Part shown: piece by piece, positions 6,343-13,793 of the stretch
Numbering within the stretch: the stretch's first letter is position 1
How the letters are laid out: every line of letters begins with the position of its first letter
Origin: Clostridia bacterium
GTDB taxonomy: Bacteria; Bacillota; Dehalobacteriia; UBA4068
Length of the DNA stretch: 18,184 nt
Direction: 5' to 3'
Assembly: GCA_012515255.1 (NCBI GenBank)
Contig: JAAYYR010000088.1
Coordinates: forward strand, 1 to 18,184
Translations under genes and position numbers: made by a program
The notes under the pieces: generated by a model
The model's database searches: none
Seen by the model: the letters and a program-made list of their open reading frames with translations, nothing else
What the model was told of the DNA's origin: nothing

Positions 6343-7616
6343 TGCAGGCGCTGGTCAAAGCTTCACAATTACAAGGCAGCGTGCAGGCGCCGCCCGCCAA
6401 AGCGATCGCCCACCGCTATTTGATCTGCGCCAGCCTGGCCGATCAGCCGGGGGAGATCGTCTGCCCCGCGAATTCCGCCGATATCGCCGCCACCGCGGCC
6501 TGTCTGCAGGCGCTTGGCGCGCGCATCAGCTATGACGGCACGCTTTTTCGCGTACTGCCTCTTGACGCGGCTTGTCCCGCGTCCGGCGGCGTCCTGCCTT
6601 GCGGCGAAAGCGGCTCCACCTTACGTTTTTTGCTGCCGCTGGCCTGCGCTCTCGGCGCGGAGAGCAGCTTTGCTCTGGCCGGGCGCTTGCCCGAGCGGCC
6701 GATGGCCCCGCTGTATACGGCGCTCACAGCGGGCGGCATAAGCATCAACGGCCAAGGGTCGCCGCTTATTACCTGCAGCGGTCGGCTGCGCGCCGGGCAT
6801 TATCAGTTGCCGGGCGATATATCGTCCCAGTTCATCAGCGGCCTACTACTGGCCCTGCCGCTGCTGCGGGGTAATAGCAGCCTCAGCGTCGGCGGCGAGA
6901 TGCAATCGCGCGGCTATCTTGAGTTGACCAGGGACGCGATTAGCCGCTTCGGCTTATGCCTGCCGCCCTTGGGCGGGAAGATGGAGATTAGCGGCGGGCA
7001 GCAATACCGCTCACCGGGGCGGCTGGTCGTAGAGGGCGATTGGTCGGCCGCCGCTTTCTGGCTGGCCGCCATCGCGATTAGCGGTTGCCCGCTGCGCATA
7101 CTCGGCCTTGAGCGAGCCTCCCTGCAGGGCGACCGCGCCGCTTACGCTGTCCTGGAGCGGATGGGGCTGCGTCTTGATTGGCGGGGCGACGCATTATTGG
7201 CCGCCCCGGGCGATTTATGCGCCACCGAGATCGACGCGGCCGATATACCGGATCTGGTGCCGCCGCTCGCTGCTGTGGCCGCTTTTGCGAAGGGCGAAAC
7301 GCGTATTGTCAATGCAGCCCGCCTGCGGCTTAAGGAAAGCGACCGCCTGGCCGCTGTCGCTGCGACGCTCGCGGCACTCGGCGCGGATATCAGCGAGCAA
7401 GAGGATAGCCTGCTGATTCGCGGTAAAGCGCGGCTCGCAGGCGGTGATGTTAGCTCTTGCAATGATCATCGCATCGCCATGATGGCGGCAATCGCGGCTC
7501 TTGGTTGCGCGGCCCCGGTGCGGATCAAGTCGGCGCAGGCGATCAATAAATCCTATCCCCGCTTTTTCGCCGATCTTTCGGCTCTGGGCGGCGATGTGCA
7601 AGTAGAGGAGAGATAA
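6342..7616 (+). CDS. aroA: 3-phosphoshikimate 1-carboxyvinyltransferase (EPSP synthase)
   Basis: Sixth step of the pathway: transfers enolpyruvyl from PEP to shikimate-3-phosphate. The protein has about 424 residues. Recognisable parts are PPAKAIAHRYLI (17-28, Lys20 and Arg25), the PEP-loop variant CGESGSTLRFLLP (87-99), LPERPM (116-121), PGDISSQFISGLL (157-169), DIPDLVPPLA (301-310), LKESDRLAAV (330-339) and CNDHRIAMM (373-381). The GESGST loop differs from the GNAGT loop of the E. coli enzyme; as I recall it is common in clostridial AroA, so glyphosate response cannot be read off directly. Two adjacent ATGs exist (6339 and 6342). GGAGG at 6331-6335 is three bases from the first and six from the second, so I chose 6342. 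Both overlap the aroB stop. Confidence 0.96.
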   Translation: MQALVKASQLQGSVQAPPAKAIAHRYLICASLADQPGEIVCPANSADIAATAACLQALGARISYDGTLFRVLPLDAACPASGGVLPCGESGSTLRFLLPLACALGAESSFALAGRLPERPMAPLYTALTAGGISINGQGSPLITCSGRLRAGHYQLPGDISSQFISGLLLALPLLRGNSSLSVGGEMQSRGYLELTRDAISRFGLCLPPLGGKMEISGGQQYRSPGRLVVEGDWSAAAFWLAAIAISGCPLRILGLERASLQGDRAAYAVLERMGLRLDWRGDALLAAPGDLCATEIDAADIPDLVPPLAAVAAFAKGETRIVNAARLRLKESDRLAAVAATLAALGADISEQEDSLLIRGKARLAGGDVSSCNDHRIAMMAAIAALGCAAPVRIKSAQAINKSYPRFFADLSALGGDVQVEER

Positions 7617-7618
7617 AC

Positions 7619-8710
7619 ATGGGTTCCAGTTTCGGCAAGAATATTAGTCTGAGTATATTTGGCGAATCCCATGGCCCGTCGATCGGCCTGGTGCTGGAAG
7701 GCCTGCCGGCCGGTTTCCGCCCTGATTGGCGGCTGGTAGACGCTTTTTTGCAGCGGCGCGCCCCGGGGCGCGGCGAGCTGGCCACCCCCCGCCGCGAAGC
7801 AGACAGCATTGAGATACTCTCCGGCGTCAAAGAGGGCGTTTTATGCGGCACGCCTTTTGCCGCCATCATCCGCAATACCAATGTGCGGCGCGAGGATTAC
7901 CAGCGCCTCAACGATATACCCCGCCCCGGACATAGCGATTATACTTCCTGGGTCAAATACGGCCCGGCCGCGGAGCGCAGCGGCGGCGGTCATGCATCCG
8001 GCCGCCTCACCGCGCCGCTTTGTCTCGCGGGCGCTTTATGCCTGCAAATATTGGCGGAGCAAGGCATAGCCGTGGGCAGCCATATCGAGCGTATCGGCCA
8101 GGCGGAGGACAGGCGATTTAGTCCGCTGCAGGTGAACCCGGCTGATTTCGCGGCGCTGCTCTCCCGGCCTTTGCCGGTATTGGATGAGGCCGCGGGAGAT
8201 GAGATGGCGTGGCAGATTGCCGCGGCAGCCGCAGCCGGGGATTCGCTGGGCGGCGTGGTCGAATGCGCCGTGACCGGTTTGCCTGCAGGCTTGGGCGACC
8301 CCATCTTTGACGGCATGGAAAACCGCATCAGCCAACTGATTTTCGCTATCCCGGCCGTCAAAGGCGTTGAGTTTGGCAATGGTTTTGCCGCCGCCGGGCT
8401 GACAGGCAGCGCAAACAATGATGATTTTATTATCGCGGCCGGGCAGATCCGCACCGCTGCTAATCGTCATGGCGGTATTTTAGGCGGCATCACCTCCGGC
8501 ATGCCGTTGATCTTCCGCGCAGCTTTTAAGCCTACGCCCTCAATCGCCAAGGAGCAGGGAAGCGTCAGCCTCTCGCGGCGGGAACAAGTGCGGCTGCAAG
8601 TCGAGGGCCGTCATGACCCCTGCATCGTGCCCCGCGCCCTGCCCTGCGTGGAAGCGGCCGCAGCCATCGCCGTTTACGACGCCTGGCTTGAGCAAAAAAA
8701 ATACCTCTAA
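7619..8710 (+). CDS. aroC: Chorismate synthase
   Basis: Last step to chorismate: FMN-dependent 1,4-elimination of phosphate from EPSP. The 363-residue protein starts with SSFGKNISLSIFGESHGPSI (active-site His18) and contains RPGHSDYTSWVKYG (102-115, His105), SGGGHASGRLTAPLCLAGAL, GGITSGMPLIFRAAFKPTPS and GRHDPCIVPRALPCVEAA, the signature blocks of the family. The start is two bases after the aroA stop, with GAGGAG about eight bases upstream. Whether flavin is reduced by the enzyme itself or by a separate reductase cannot be told from sequence. Confidence 0.97.
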   Translation: MGSSFGKNISLSIFGESHGPSIGLVLEGLPAGFRPDWRLVDAFLQRRAPGRGELATPRREADSIEILSGVKEGVLCGTPFAAIIRNTNVRREDYQRLNDIPRPGHSDYTSWVKYGPAAERSGGGHASGRLTAPLCLAGALCLQILAEQGIAVGSHIERIGQAEDRRFSPLQVNPADFAALLSRPLPVLDEAAGDEMAWQIAAAAAAGDSLGGVVECAVTGLPAGLGDPIFDGMENRISQLIFAIPAVKGVEFGNGFAAAGLTGSANNDDFIIAAGQIRTAANRHGGILGGITSGMPLIFRAAFKPTPSIAKEQGSVSLSRREQVRLQVEGRHDPCIVPRALPCVEAAAAIAVYDAWLEQKKYL

Positions 8711-8723
8711 AGGAGGATGACAT

Positions 8724-9866
8724 ATGAATTTGACTGAATTGAGACAAGAGATCGACCATATAGATGCAAAGCTCGTCGCCTTGTTCGCGGAACGCATGAA
8801 AGCCGTCGAGCGGGTGGCTGCCTATAAGAAGGAGCATCAACTGCCGGTGCTGGACGCGGCTCGCGAGCGGCAAAAGCGCGTGGACATAGCGTCTATGGTA
8901 GACAGTGAATTGCAGACCGCGACCGACGCGCTTTATTCGCTGATTTTCGAGCTTGCGCGTATTCATCAGGAAAAGCAATATCAGCATTGCCAGGCTCTGA
9001 AGAAGCGCATCGACAGCGCCATTGTCGAAACGCCGCCGCTTTTTCCGAAGCGGGCCACAGTGGCCTGCCAGGGCGCTGAAGGCGCTTATTCGCAGCTAGC
9101 CTGCGAGAAGCTGTTTGCAGTGCCGAATATCATGTATTTTTCCACCTTCGAAGGCGTATTTGCAGCTATTAGCCAGGGCTTATGCAGCTATGGCATGCTG
9201 CCCCTCGAGAACAGCACCGCAGGCTCGGTAAATAAGATTTACGATTTGATGATGGATTATGATTTCAGCATCGTGCGCAGCGTGCGACTGAAGATTGATC
9301 ATAGCCTGCTGGCGAATCGAGGCGCCAAGCTGGCAGATATCAAGGAAATCTATTCGCATGAGCAGGCGCTCAGCCAATGCGGCGGCTTTTTGAAAACCCT
9401 GCCTGATGTGCGCATTATTCCCTGCGCCAATACCGCTATCGCCGCGCGCACAGTGTATGAGTCGGCGCGCCGGGATGTGGCCGCTTTTTGCTCCCATGAT
9501 TGCGCCGAGCTGTACAACCTTGATTGCTTATGCGAATCAGTGCAGGATCAGGGCAATAATTATACGCGCTTCATCTGTATCTCGAAACAAATGCAGATTT
9601 ATCCCGGCGCGGATAAGACCAGTATTATGATGGTGCTGCCGCATAAGCCCGGCTCGCTGTATAAGGTGCTGGCCCGCTTCTTTGCCCTTGGCATCAATCT
9701 GATCAAGCTGGAGAGCCGCCCCTTGCCCAACAGCGATTTTGAGTTCATGTTCTATTTTGATCTGGAAACCTCTATCTACTCCGAGGAATTCATTCAGATG
9801 ATTTGCGGCCTGGACAGCATTAGCGCAGAGTTCAAGTATCTGGGCAGCTATTCCGAGATCGTATAA
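8724..9866 (+). CDS. pheA: Bifunctional chorismate mutase / prephenate dehydratase (P-protein)
   Basis: Rearranges chorismate to prephenate, then dehydrates and decarboxylates prephenate to phenylpyruvate. Of 380 residues, about 1-90 form an AroQ-type chorismate mutase (LTELRQEIDHIDAKLVALF, with Arg7, Arg24 and Lys35 in expected places). About 110-285 form the dehydratase, beginning VACQGAEGAYSQLAC and including LPLENSTAGSV and the catalytic TRF motif (281-283). About 297-372 form an ACT domain with HKPGSLYKVL and ESRP (330-333), the usual Phe-binding site for feedback inhibition. The ribosome binding site is a perfect AAAGGAGG (8709-8716) overlapping the aroC stop, probably the best in the operon. 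The mutase also supplies prephenate to TyrA. Confidence 0.97.
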   Translation: MNLTELRQEIDHIDAKLVALFAERMKAVERVAAYKKEHQLPVLDAARERQKRVDIASMVDSELQTATDALYSLIFELARIHQEKQYQHCQALKKRIDSAIVETPPLFPKRATVACQGAEGAYSQLACEKLFAVPNIMYFSTFEGVFAAISQGLCSYGMLPLENSTAGSVNKIYDLMMDYDFSIVRSVRLKIDHSLLANRGAKLADIKEIYSHEQALSQCGGFLKTLPDVRIIPCANTAIAARTVYESARRDVAAFCSHDCAELYNLDCLCESVQDQGNNYTRFICISKQMQIYPGADKTSIMMVLPHKPGSLYKVLARFFALGINLIKLESRPLPNSDFEFMFYFDLETSIYSEEFIQMICGLDSISAEFKYLGSYSEIV

Positions 9867-9877
9867 GAGGCGCATCA

Positions 9878-11119
9878 ATGGAAATATTCGGTTTGTTGGG
9901 CGAGCGTCTGCAACATAGCTATTCGCCGCAAATTCACCGCCTGCTCGGTGATTATACCTACCGTCTTTATGAAATATCGCCGGCGGATTTGCCTCAATTT
10001 TTGCGCCGCGGCGATTGGCGGGGGCTTAATATCACCATCCCCTATAAGCAGGCGGTGCTGCCCTATTGCGATCACTTATCGCCGCTTGCCCAAACAACCG
10101 GCAGCGTCAATACAATCTTGCGTAGGCCGGACAATAGCCTGTGGGGCGGAAATACCGACGCCTACGGCTTCCGCTATTTGCTGGCGCAAAGCAGCGCGCC
10201 GCCAAGCGGTTTGCGCGCCGGCAGGCGCGGCGGCAAGGCTTTGGTGCTGGGCAGCGGCGGCGCTGCCCGCACTGTGGCCGCGGTATTGGCGGAGCTGGGC
10301 AGCGCTCCGGTCGTCATCATTTCGCGCAGCGGTGAGGATAATTATCATAATCTGCGGCGGCATCATGACGCAGCCTTGATCGTCAATGCCACGCCGGTCG
10401 GCATGTATCCCGACAATGGAGTCGCGCCGCTGGATCTTAGCCTCTTTGACCGGCTTGAGCTGGCACTTGACCTTATCTATAATCCGGCGCGCACAGAGCT
10501 GCTGCTTCAGGCGGAGGAAATGGGAGTCGCGCATAATAATGGCCTAGCCATGCTGGTGGCGCAGGCTAAGGCGGCGAGCGAGCTGTTCCAGAATCACCGC
10601 ATCGCGGAGCGGCGCGTCGCCGAGATTGCAAAGCGGCTGCGGCGGCAGATGATGAATGTGGCGCTGATCGGCATGCCGGGCAGCGGCAAGTCAACAGTGG
10701 GACGGCGTCTGGCCAAGCTATGCCACAGGCCTTTTTATGATACGGATGAGATGGTCGCGGCGGCAGCGGGCCGGCCGATCACCGAGATATTTGCCGCGGT
10801 GGGCGAGGCGGCTTTTCGGGAGCTCGAGAGCGCGGCGCTGGCTCAGGTCAGCCGCTTGAGCGGCGCTGTGATCGCCTGCGGCGGCGGTGTGGTCACAAGG
10901 AGCGCTAATAAAAGACTGCTGCGCCAAAACGCGCAGGTGGTATTTTTGCAGCGGGAGCTGGAGGATTTGCCGACCGCGGGCAGACCGCTTTCACAACAGC
11001 GACCGCTAGCCGAGCTATACCGCGAGCGCCTGCCCCTGTACCACGCCTGGAGCGATTATACTTTTGCCGCCGCATTTGTCGAGGAGACGGCGCGGCGCAT
11101 CAAGGAACAATGCTTATAG
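9878..11119 (+). CDS. aroE: Fused shikimate dehydrogenase - shikimate kinase (AroE-AroK)
   Basis: One 413-residue frame carries two enzymes of successive steps. Residues 1-257 are NADP-dependent shikimate dehydrogenase: SYSPQIH with Ser14 and Ser16, NITIPYKQAV with catalytic Lys57, GNTDAYGF with Asp94, cofactor motif GSGGAA (125-130) and ATPVGMYP. Residues 258-413 are shikimate kinase: Walker A GMPGSGKST (265-273), DTDEMV, the FRELES arginine, CGGGVV, a lid segment GRPLS and YRERLPLYH. The junction is MMNVALIG at 258; ATG codons at 10649 and 10652 could in principle start a separate kinase, but I see no good ribosome binding site there. No frameshift or stop separates the halves. Start ATG 9878 follows AGAGG, 11 bases after the pheA stop. 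The kinase half corresponds to aroK. Confidence 0.95.
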   Translation: MEIFGLLGERLQHSYSPQIHRLLGDYTYRLYEISPADLPQFLRRGDWRGLNITIPYKQAVLPYCDHLSPLAQTTGSVNTILRRPDNSLWGGNTDAYGFRYLLAQSSAPPSGLRAGRRGGKALVLGSGGAARTVAAVLAELGSAPVVIISRSGEDNYHNLRRHHDAALIVNATPVGMYPDNGVAPLDLSLFDRLELALDLIYNPARTELLLQAEEMGVAHNNGLAMLVAQAKAASELFQNHRIAERRVAEIAKRLRRQMMNVALIGMPGSGKSTVGRRLAKLCHRPFYDTDEMVAAAAGRPITEIFAAVGEAAFRELESAALAQVSRLSGAVIACGGGVVTRSANKRLLRQNAQVVFLQRELEDLPTAGRPLSQQRPLAELYRERLPLYHAWSDYTFAAAFVEETARRIKEQCL

Positions 11120-11180
11120 CATGCCCGCAGCCGCTATAGCCGTGTGCCCTGGCATATAAAATCCAAGGAGGAATCGGTCG

Positions 11181-11615
11181 ATGAAAGTGCTGATCATCAA
11201 TGGCCCAAATCTTAATTTTCTCGGTATCCGCGAGCCGGAGATTTACGGCAGACAGACTTATGCTGATTTGCTTGCCTATATCAATGATTATTGCGCCGGA
11301 CAGGATATTGAGGCTCAGTTTTTCCAGTCCAATCATGAGGGCGCGATCATCGACGCCATCCAGGACGCCTATGGCAAAATGGATGGTATGATCATCAACC
11401 CGGGGGCCTATTCCCATACGAGCATCGCTATCCTCGACGCGCTCAAAGCCGTGGGCCTGCCAACAGTGGAGGTGCATTTATCCGATATAGCCGGCCGCGA
11501 GCCTTTCCGCCGCCATTCCTATATTTCCCAGGCTTGCCTTTCCACGATCAGCGGGCTGCATTTCAAAGGCTATGTGGAAGCGCTGAGGCTGCTGCAAGAT
11601 ACTGTAAATAAATAA
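11181..11615 (+). CDS. aroQ: 3-dehydroquinate dehydratase, type II
   Basis: Third step of the shikimate pathway: reversible trans-dehydration of 3-dehydroquinate. The 144 residues match the small dodecameric type II enzymes: INGPNLNFLGIREPEIYG (6-23) with active-site Tyr22, FFQSNHEGAIID (47-58), INPGAYSHTS (72-81) and VEVHLSDI (96-103) with His99. The ribosome binding site AAGGAGG (11164-11170) is strong. The gap from aroEK is 61 bases, the longest in the operon, but I see no terminator or convincing promoter in it, so it is probably the last operon gene. It completes the set from DAHP to chorismate. Confidence 0.97.
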   Translation: MKVLIINGPNLNFLGIREPEIYGRQTYADLLAYINDYCAGQDIEAQFFQSNHEGAIIDAIQDAYGKMDGMIINPGAYSHTSIAILDALKAVGLPTVEVHLSDIAGREPFRRHSYISQACLSTISGLHFKGYVEALRLLQDTVNK

Positions 11616-11691
11616 TTACGGCGTCAAAAGGAATTAGCGCTTTTTGATGTAATTAAACCATAAGGAATTTACAAAGCAAGGAGTGGTCGGT

Positions 11692-12132
11692 ATGAAAACG
11701 GCGGTCGTCTATTATACATTCGGCGGCTCGACCAAGCGCGAGGCTGAGCGTCTGGCAGGGGAACTGGGCGCGGATATTTGCCGCGTTAGCGAAGTTAAAA
11801 ATCGTAACCTATTGACCTCGTTTATCCCTGGCAGCTTTCAGGCCATGAAGCAAAAGGCGACGCCGATACGGCCTTTGTCTTTGGATTTATTAGCCTATGA
11901 GCGGCTGATTATCGGCTGTCCGCTGTGGGCCAACTATCCGGCGCCCGCCTTCAATTCCATCGTCAAACTGCTGCCGCCGGGCAAAGAGGTGGAGGTGTTT
12001 ATCTGCTCCGGCAGCGGCGACAGCAGCAAGAGTGAGCCAAAGACCAAAGAGCTGATCTCCCGCCAGGGTTGCCGCGTCGTCTCCTACCGCGATGTGAAAA
12101 CCAATACGCCGCCCGGCAAGATAAAAGAATAA
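11692..12132 (+). CDS. Flavodoxin-like FMN-binding protein
   Basis: A 146-residue flavodoxin-fold protein, probably cytoplasmic and involved in electron transfer or reduction with FMN. The N-terminus MKTAVVYYTFGGSTKREAE has the phosphate-binding loop after the first strand. LIIGCPLWANYPAPAFNS (around 73-90) corresponds to the isoalloxazine-binding loop of flavodoxin-like proteins, and FICSGSGDS follows strand four. The ATG at 11692 has AAGGAG (11678-11683) eight bases upstream; an in-frame GTG at 11683 overlaps that site and is rejected. It follows aroQ by 76 bases with no strong terminator between, so co-transcription is possible. The specific partner is unknown. A supply of reduced flavin to chorismate synthase is conceivable but there is no direct evidence. 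Confidence 0.85.
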   Translation: MKTAVVYYTFGGSTKREAERLAGELGADICRVSEVKNRNLLTSFIPGSFQAMKQKATPIRPLSLDLLAYERLIIGCPLWANYPAPAFNSIVKLLPPGKEVEVFICSGSGDSSKSEPKTKELISRQGCRVVSYRDVKTNTPPGKIKE

Positions 12133-12184
12133 GTTGTCCGCGGACGATACCGCTCAAGCATAATAGAAGTGGAGAAGTAGATCA

Positions 12185-12213
12185 GCGCGGCAGCCGGAAG
12201 GCTGCCGCGCTTT
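12185..12213 (+). terminator. Hairpin terminator between flavodoxin-like gene and pdxR
   Basis: Perfect 11-bp stem GCGCGGCAGCC (12185-12195) and GGCTGCCGCGC (12200-12210) with a GGAA loop and a short T3 tail. It sits between convergent genes and may end transcription from both sides, but neither side has a long T tract. Confidence 0.7.
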
Positions 12214-12248
12214 GCCGTACCGGATGCATTTACCGCGGGTGGACGGGT

Positions 12249-13673
12249 TTACTTTTCCCGGCCCTGTCTTTCCGCCACCGCCGTCTCTCCCAGCCATGTG
12301 AGTACGGCTACGGCGCGGTCGATCTGCTCTGTTTCCACGCCGGAATAATTGATCACCAGAGCCGAGCTTTGGGCATGGGCGGGGTTATGGCAGTAGTGGG
12401 AGAGGCAGGAGACCTTGATGCCAAGTTCTCCTGCTATCGCTACCAGCTCATCATCGCTGCTGCGGCTGCAAAGCTGGAGCAGAAAATGCAGTCCCGACTC
12501 CTGCCCCAGGATATTTGCCTGGTCAAGCAGGGGAATATTGCGGATCGCGGCGATCAGATAATCGCGCTTGCTGCGGTAGAGCTTGCGCATGCGGTTGAGA
12601 TGACGTTCGAAATAACCGCCCTCGATAAATTTAGCCAGGGTATATTGCTCAAATGAGGAAACCGTGCAGGAATAAAAACCCATATGCCGCTCGTATTCGG
12701 CCGCAAGCTGCGGCGGCAGCACCAGATAGCTGATGCGGATCGAGGGCGCGATGGTCTTGGAAAAAGTGTTGATATAGATCACGCGGTCATGATTATCGAT
12801 GCTGTACAGGGTGGGGATGATTTTGCCGCTGAAGCGGAATTCGCTGTCATATTCATCCTCGATGATATAGCGGTCGCCCCGGGCGGCCCAGGACAGCAAC
12901 TCCAGCCGCCTTTTTACCGGCATCACCAGACCGGTGGGGAAATGATGCGCCGGACTGACATGGACAATATCGGCATTGCTCTTCCGCAGCTCACACATGT
13001 TAATGCCTGATTTATCCAAGCCGATATAGCGGCAGGCCGCGCCCTCATTGCGGTAGATAGAGCCGATCTTGGGGAAACCGGGGTCTTCCAAAGCATAAAG
13101 CCGGTCGCGCCCCAGCAGCTTGATCAGCAGGCCATAAAGGTATTCTGTTCCGGCGCCGATGATGATATGCTCCGGCGCGACGTTCATGCCGCGGAAATGA
13201 TAAAGAAAATCCGCGATCACCTCACGCAGTTTTAGCACACCGGCGGCGGGCATGCGCCGCAGCAGCTCGCCGCCCATTTCGCTTAAAACCTCACGCATCT
13301 GCCGCGCCCAGGTAGAAAAGGGGAAATGATCCGCGCCCAAGTGGTTGGCGTGAAAATCGATAAGATGAGGCGCGCTTTGCGGCGGCGGGCTTTGCCGCTT
13401 GGGCGGCTGTTCCGGCGCTGGAGCAGGGGCCTCCAGAGCTGCCGCATAGTAGCCGCTTTTTTCCTTGGAATAAATATAGCCCTCAGCCGCCAGTTGCTCA
13501 TAGGCGTTTTGCACCGTGATTACGCTGATTTTCAGATGTTCGGAAAGGCTGCGTTTGGAGGGCAGCTTGTCGCCGGCCTTGATCCGCCCCGCCGTAAGAT
13601 CAGCCTTGATGCATTGGTAGAGATACACGTATAAAGGGGTGTCGCCCCGTTTTTGCATATCATAAGTAAGCAT
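12249..13673 (-). CDS. pdxR: MocR-type transcriptional regulator (GntR DNA-binding domain fused to aminotransferase domain), PdxR-like
   Basis: A 474-residue regulator. Residues about 11-78 are a GntR winged helix (PLYVYLYQCIKADLTAGRI, KLPSKRSLSEHLKIS, YEQLAAEGYI). A Pro/Ala-rich linker (81-101) leads to a fold-type I aminotransferase domain from about 105, with LREVIADFLYHFRG, the cofactor segment IIEDEYDSEFR (270-280) and the PLP-binding Lys306 in NTFSKTIAPSIRI. MocR proteins use PLP as effector rather than for catalysis. Divergent placement against pdxST fits the PdxR subgroup, which controls PLP synthesis. The ATG at 13673 has TAGGAG seven bases upstream on the minus strand. Other MocR roles (GABA or taurine genes) are unlikely in this context. 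Confidence 0.9.
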   Translation of the reverse strand: MLTYDMQKRGDTPLYVYLYQCIKADLTAGRIKAGDKLPSKRSLSEHLKISVITVQNAYEQLAAEGYIYSKEKSGYYAAALEAPAPAPEQPPKRQSPPPQSAPHLIDFHANHLGADHFPFSTWARQMREVLSEMGGELLRRMPAAGVLKLREVIADFLYHFRGMNVAPEHIIIGAGTEYLYGLLIKLLGRDRLYALEDPGFPKIGSIYRNEGAACRYIGLDKSGINMCELRKSNADIVHVSPAHHFPTGLVMPVKRRLELLSWAARGDRYIIEDEYDSEFRFSGKIIPTLYSIDNHDRVIYINTFSKTIAPSIRISYLVLPPQLAAEYERHMGFYSCTVSSFEQYTLAKFIEGGYFERHLNRMRKLYRSKRDYLIAAIRNIPLLDQANILGQESGLHFLLQLCSRSSDDELVAIAGELGIKVSCLSHYCHNPAHAQSSALVINYSGVETEQIDRAVAVLTWLGETAVAERQGREK

Positions 13674-13692
13674 AGCATAACTCCTAAAAACC

Positions 13693-13779
13693 TATCTGGT
13701 ATTATTATATTTGATAATTATGAATATATCAATAGCACCAAAGTAGATTATAATAAAAATAATGATAAAATACCATATA
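13693..13779 (+). promoter_or_regulatory. Divergent pdxR/pdxST control region with inverted repeats, candidate PdxR operators
   Basis: TATCTGGTATT (13693-13703) and the inverted copy AATACCATATA (13769-13779) agree at 10 of 11 positions. The first lies next to the -10 box of the pdxR promoter, at its start site; the second lies between the pdxS -10 and its ribosome binding site. A second dyad, TTGATA (13711-13716) and TATCAA (13727-13732), lies between them. For pdxS there is a TATAAT at 13749-13754 with no recognisable -35 box, as is common at activator-dependent promoters. That PdxR binds these sites is inference. Confidence 0.5.
13704..13732 (-). promoter_or_regulatory. Promoter of pdxR
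   Basis: On the minus strand, TTGATA (complement of 13727-13732), a 17-base spacer and TATAAT (complement of 13704-13709). The start site would fall within or beside the TATCTGGTATT repeat, consistent with autoregulation. Confidence 0.7.
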
Positions 13780-13793
13780 AAGGAGTCAAGCAA

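Noticed and set aside
11120..11180. Internal promoter before aroQ
   Set aside because: A TATAAA-like box near 11154 has no -35 partner at a suitable distance.
11616..11691. Hairpin CGTCAAAA with TTTTGATG after aroQ as a terminator
   Set aside because: The stem is AT-rich with a wobble and is followed by TAATTAAA rather than a T tract, so I do not call termination here.
12069..12656. 195-residue frame on the plus strand
   Set aside because: It overlaps the end of the flavodoxin-like gene and is then antisense to pdxR, has no ribosome binding site and no recognisable domain.
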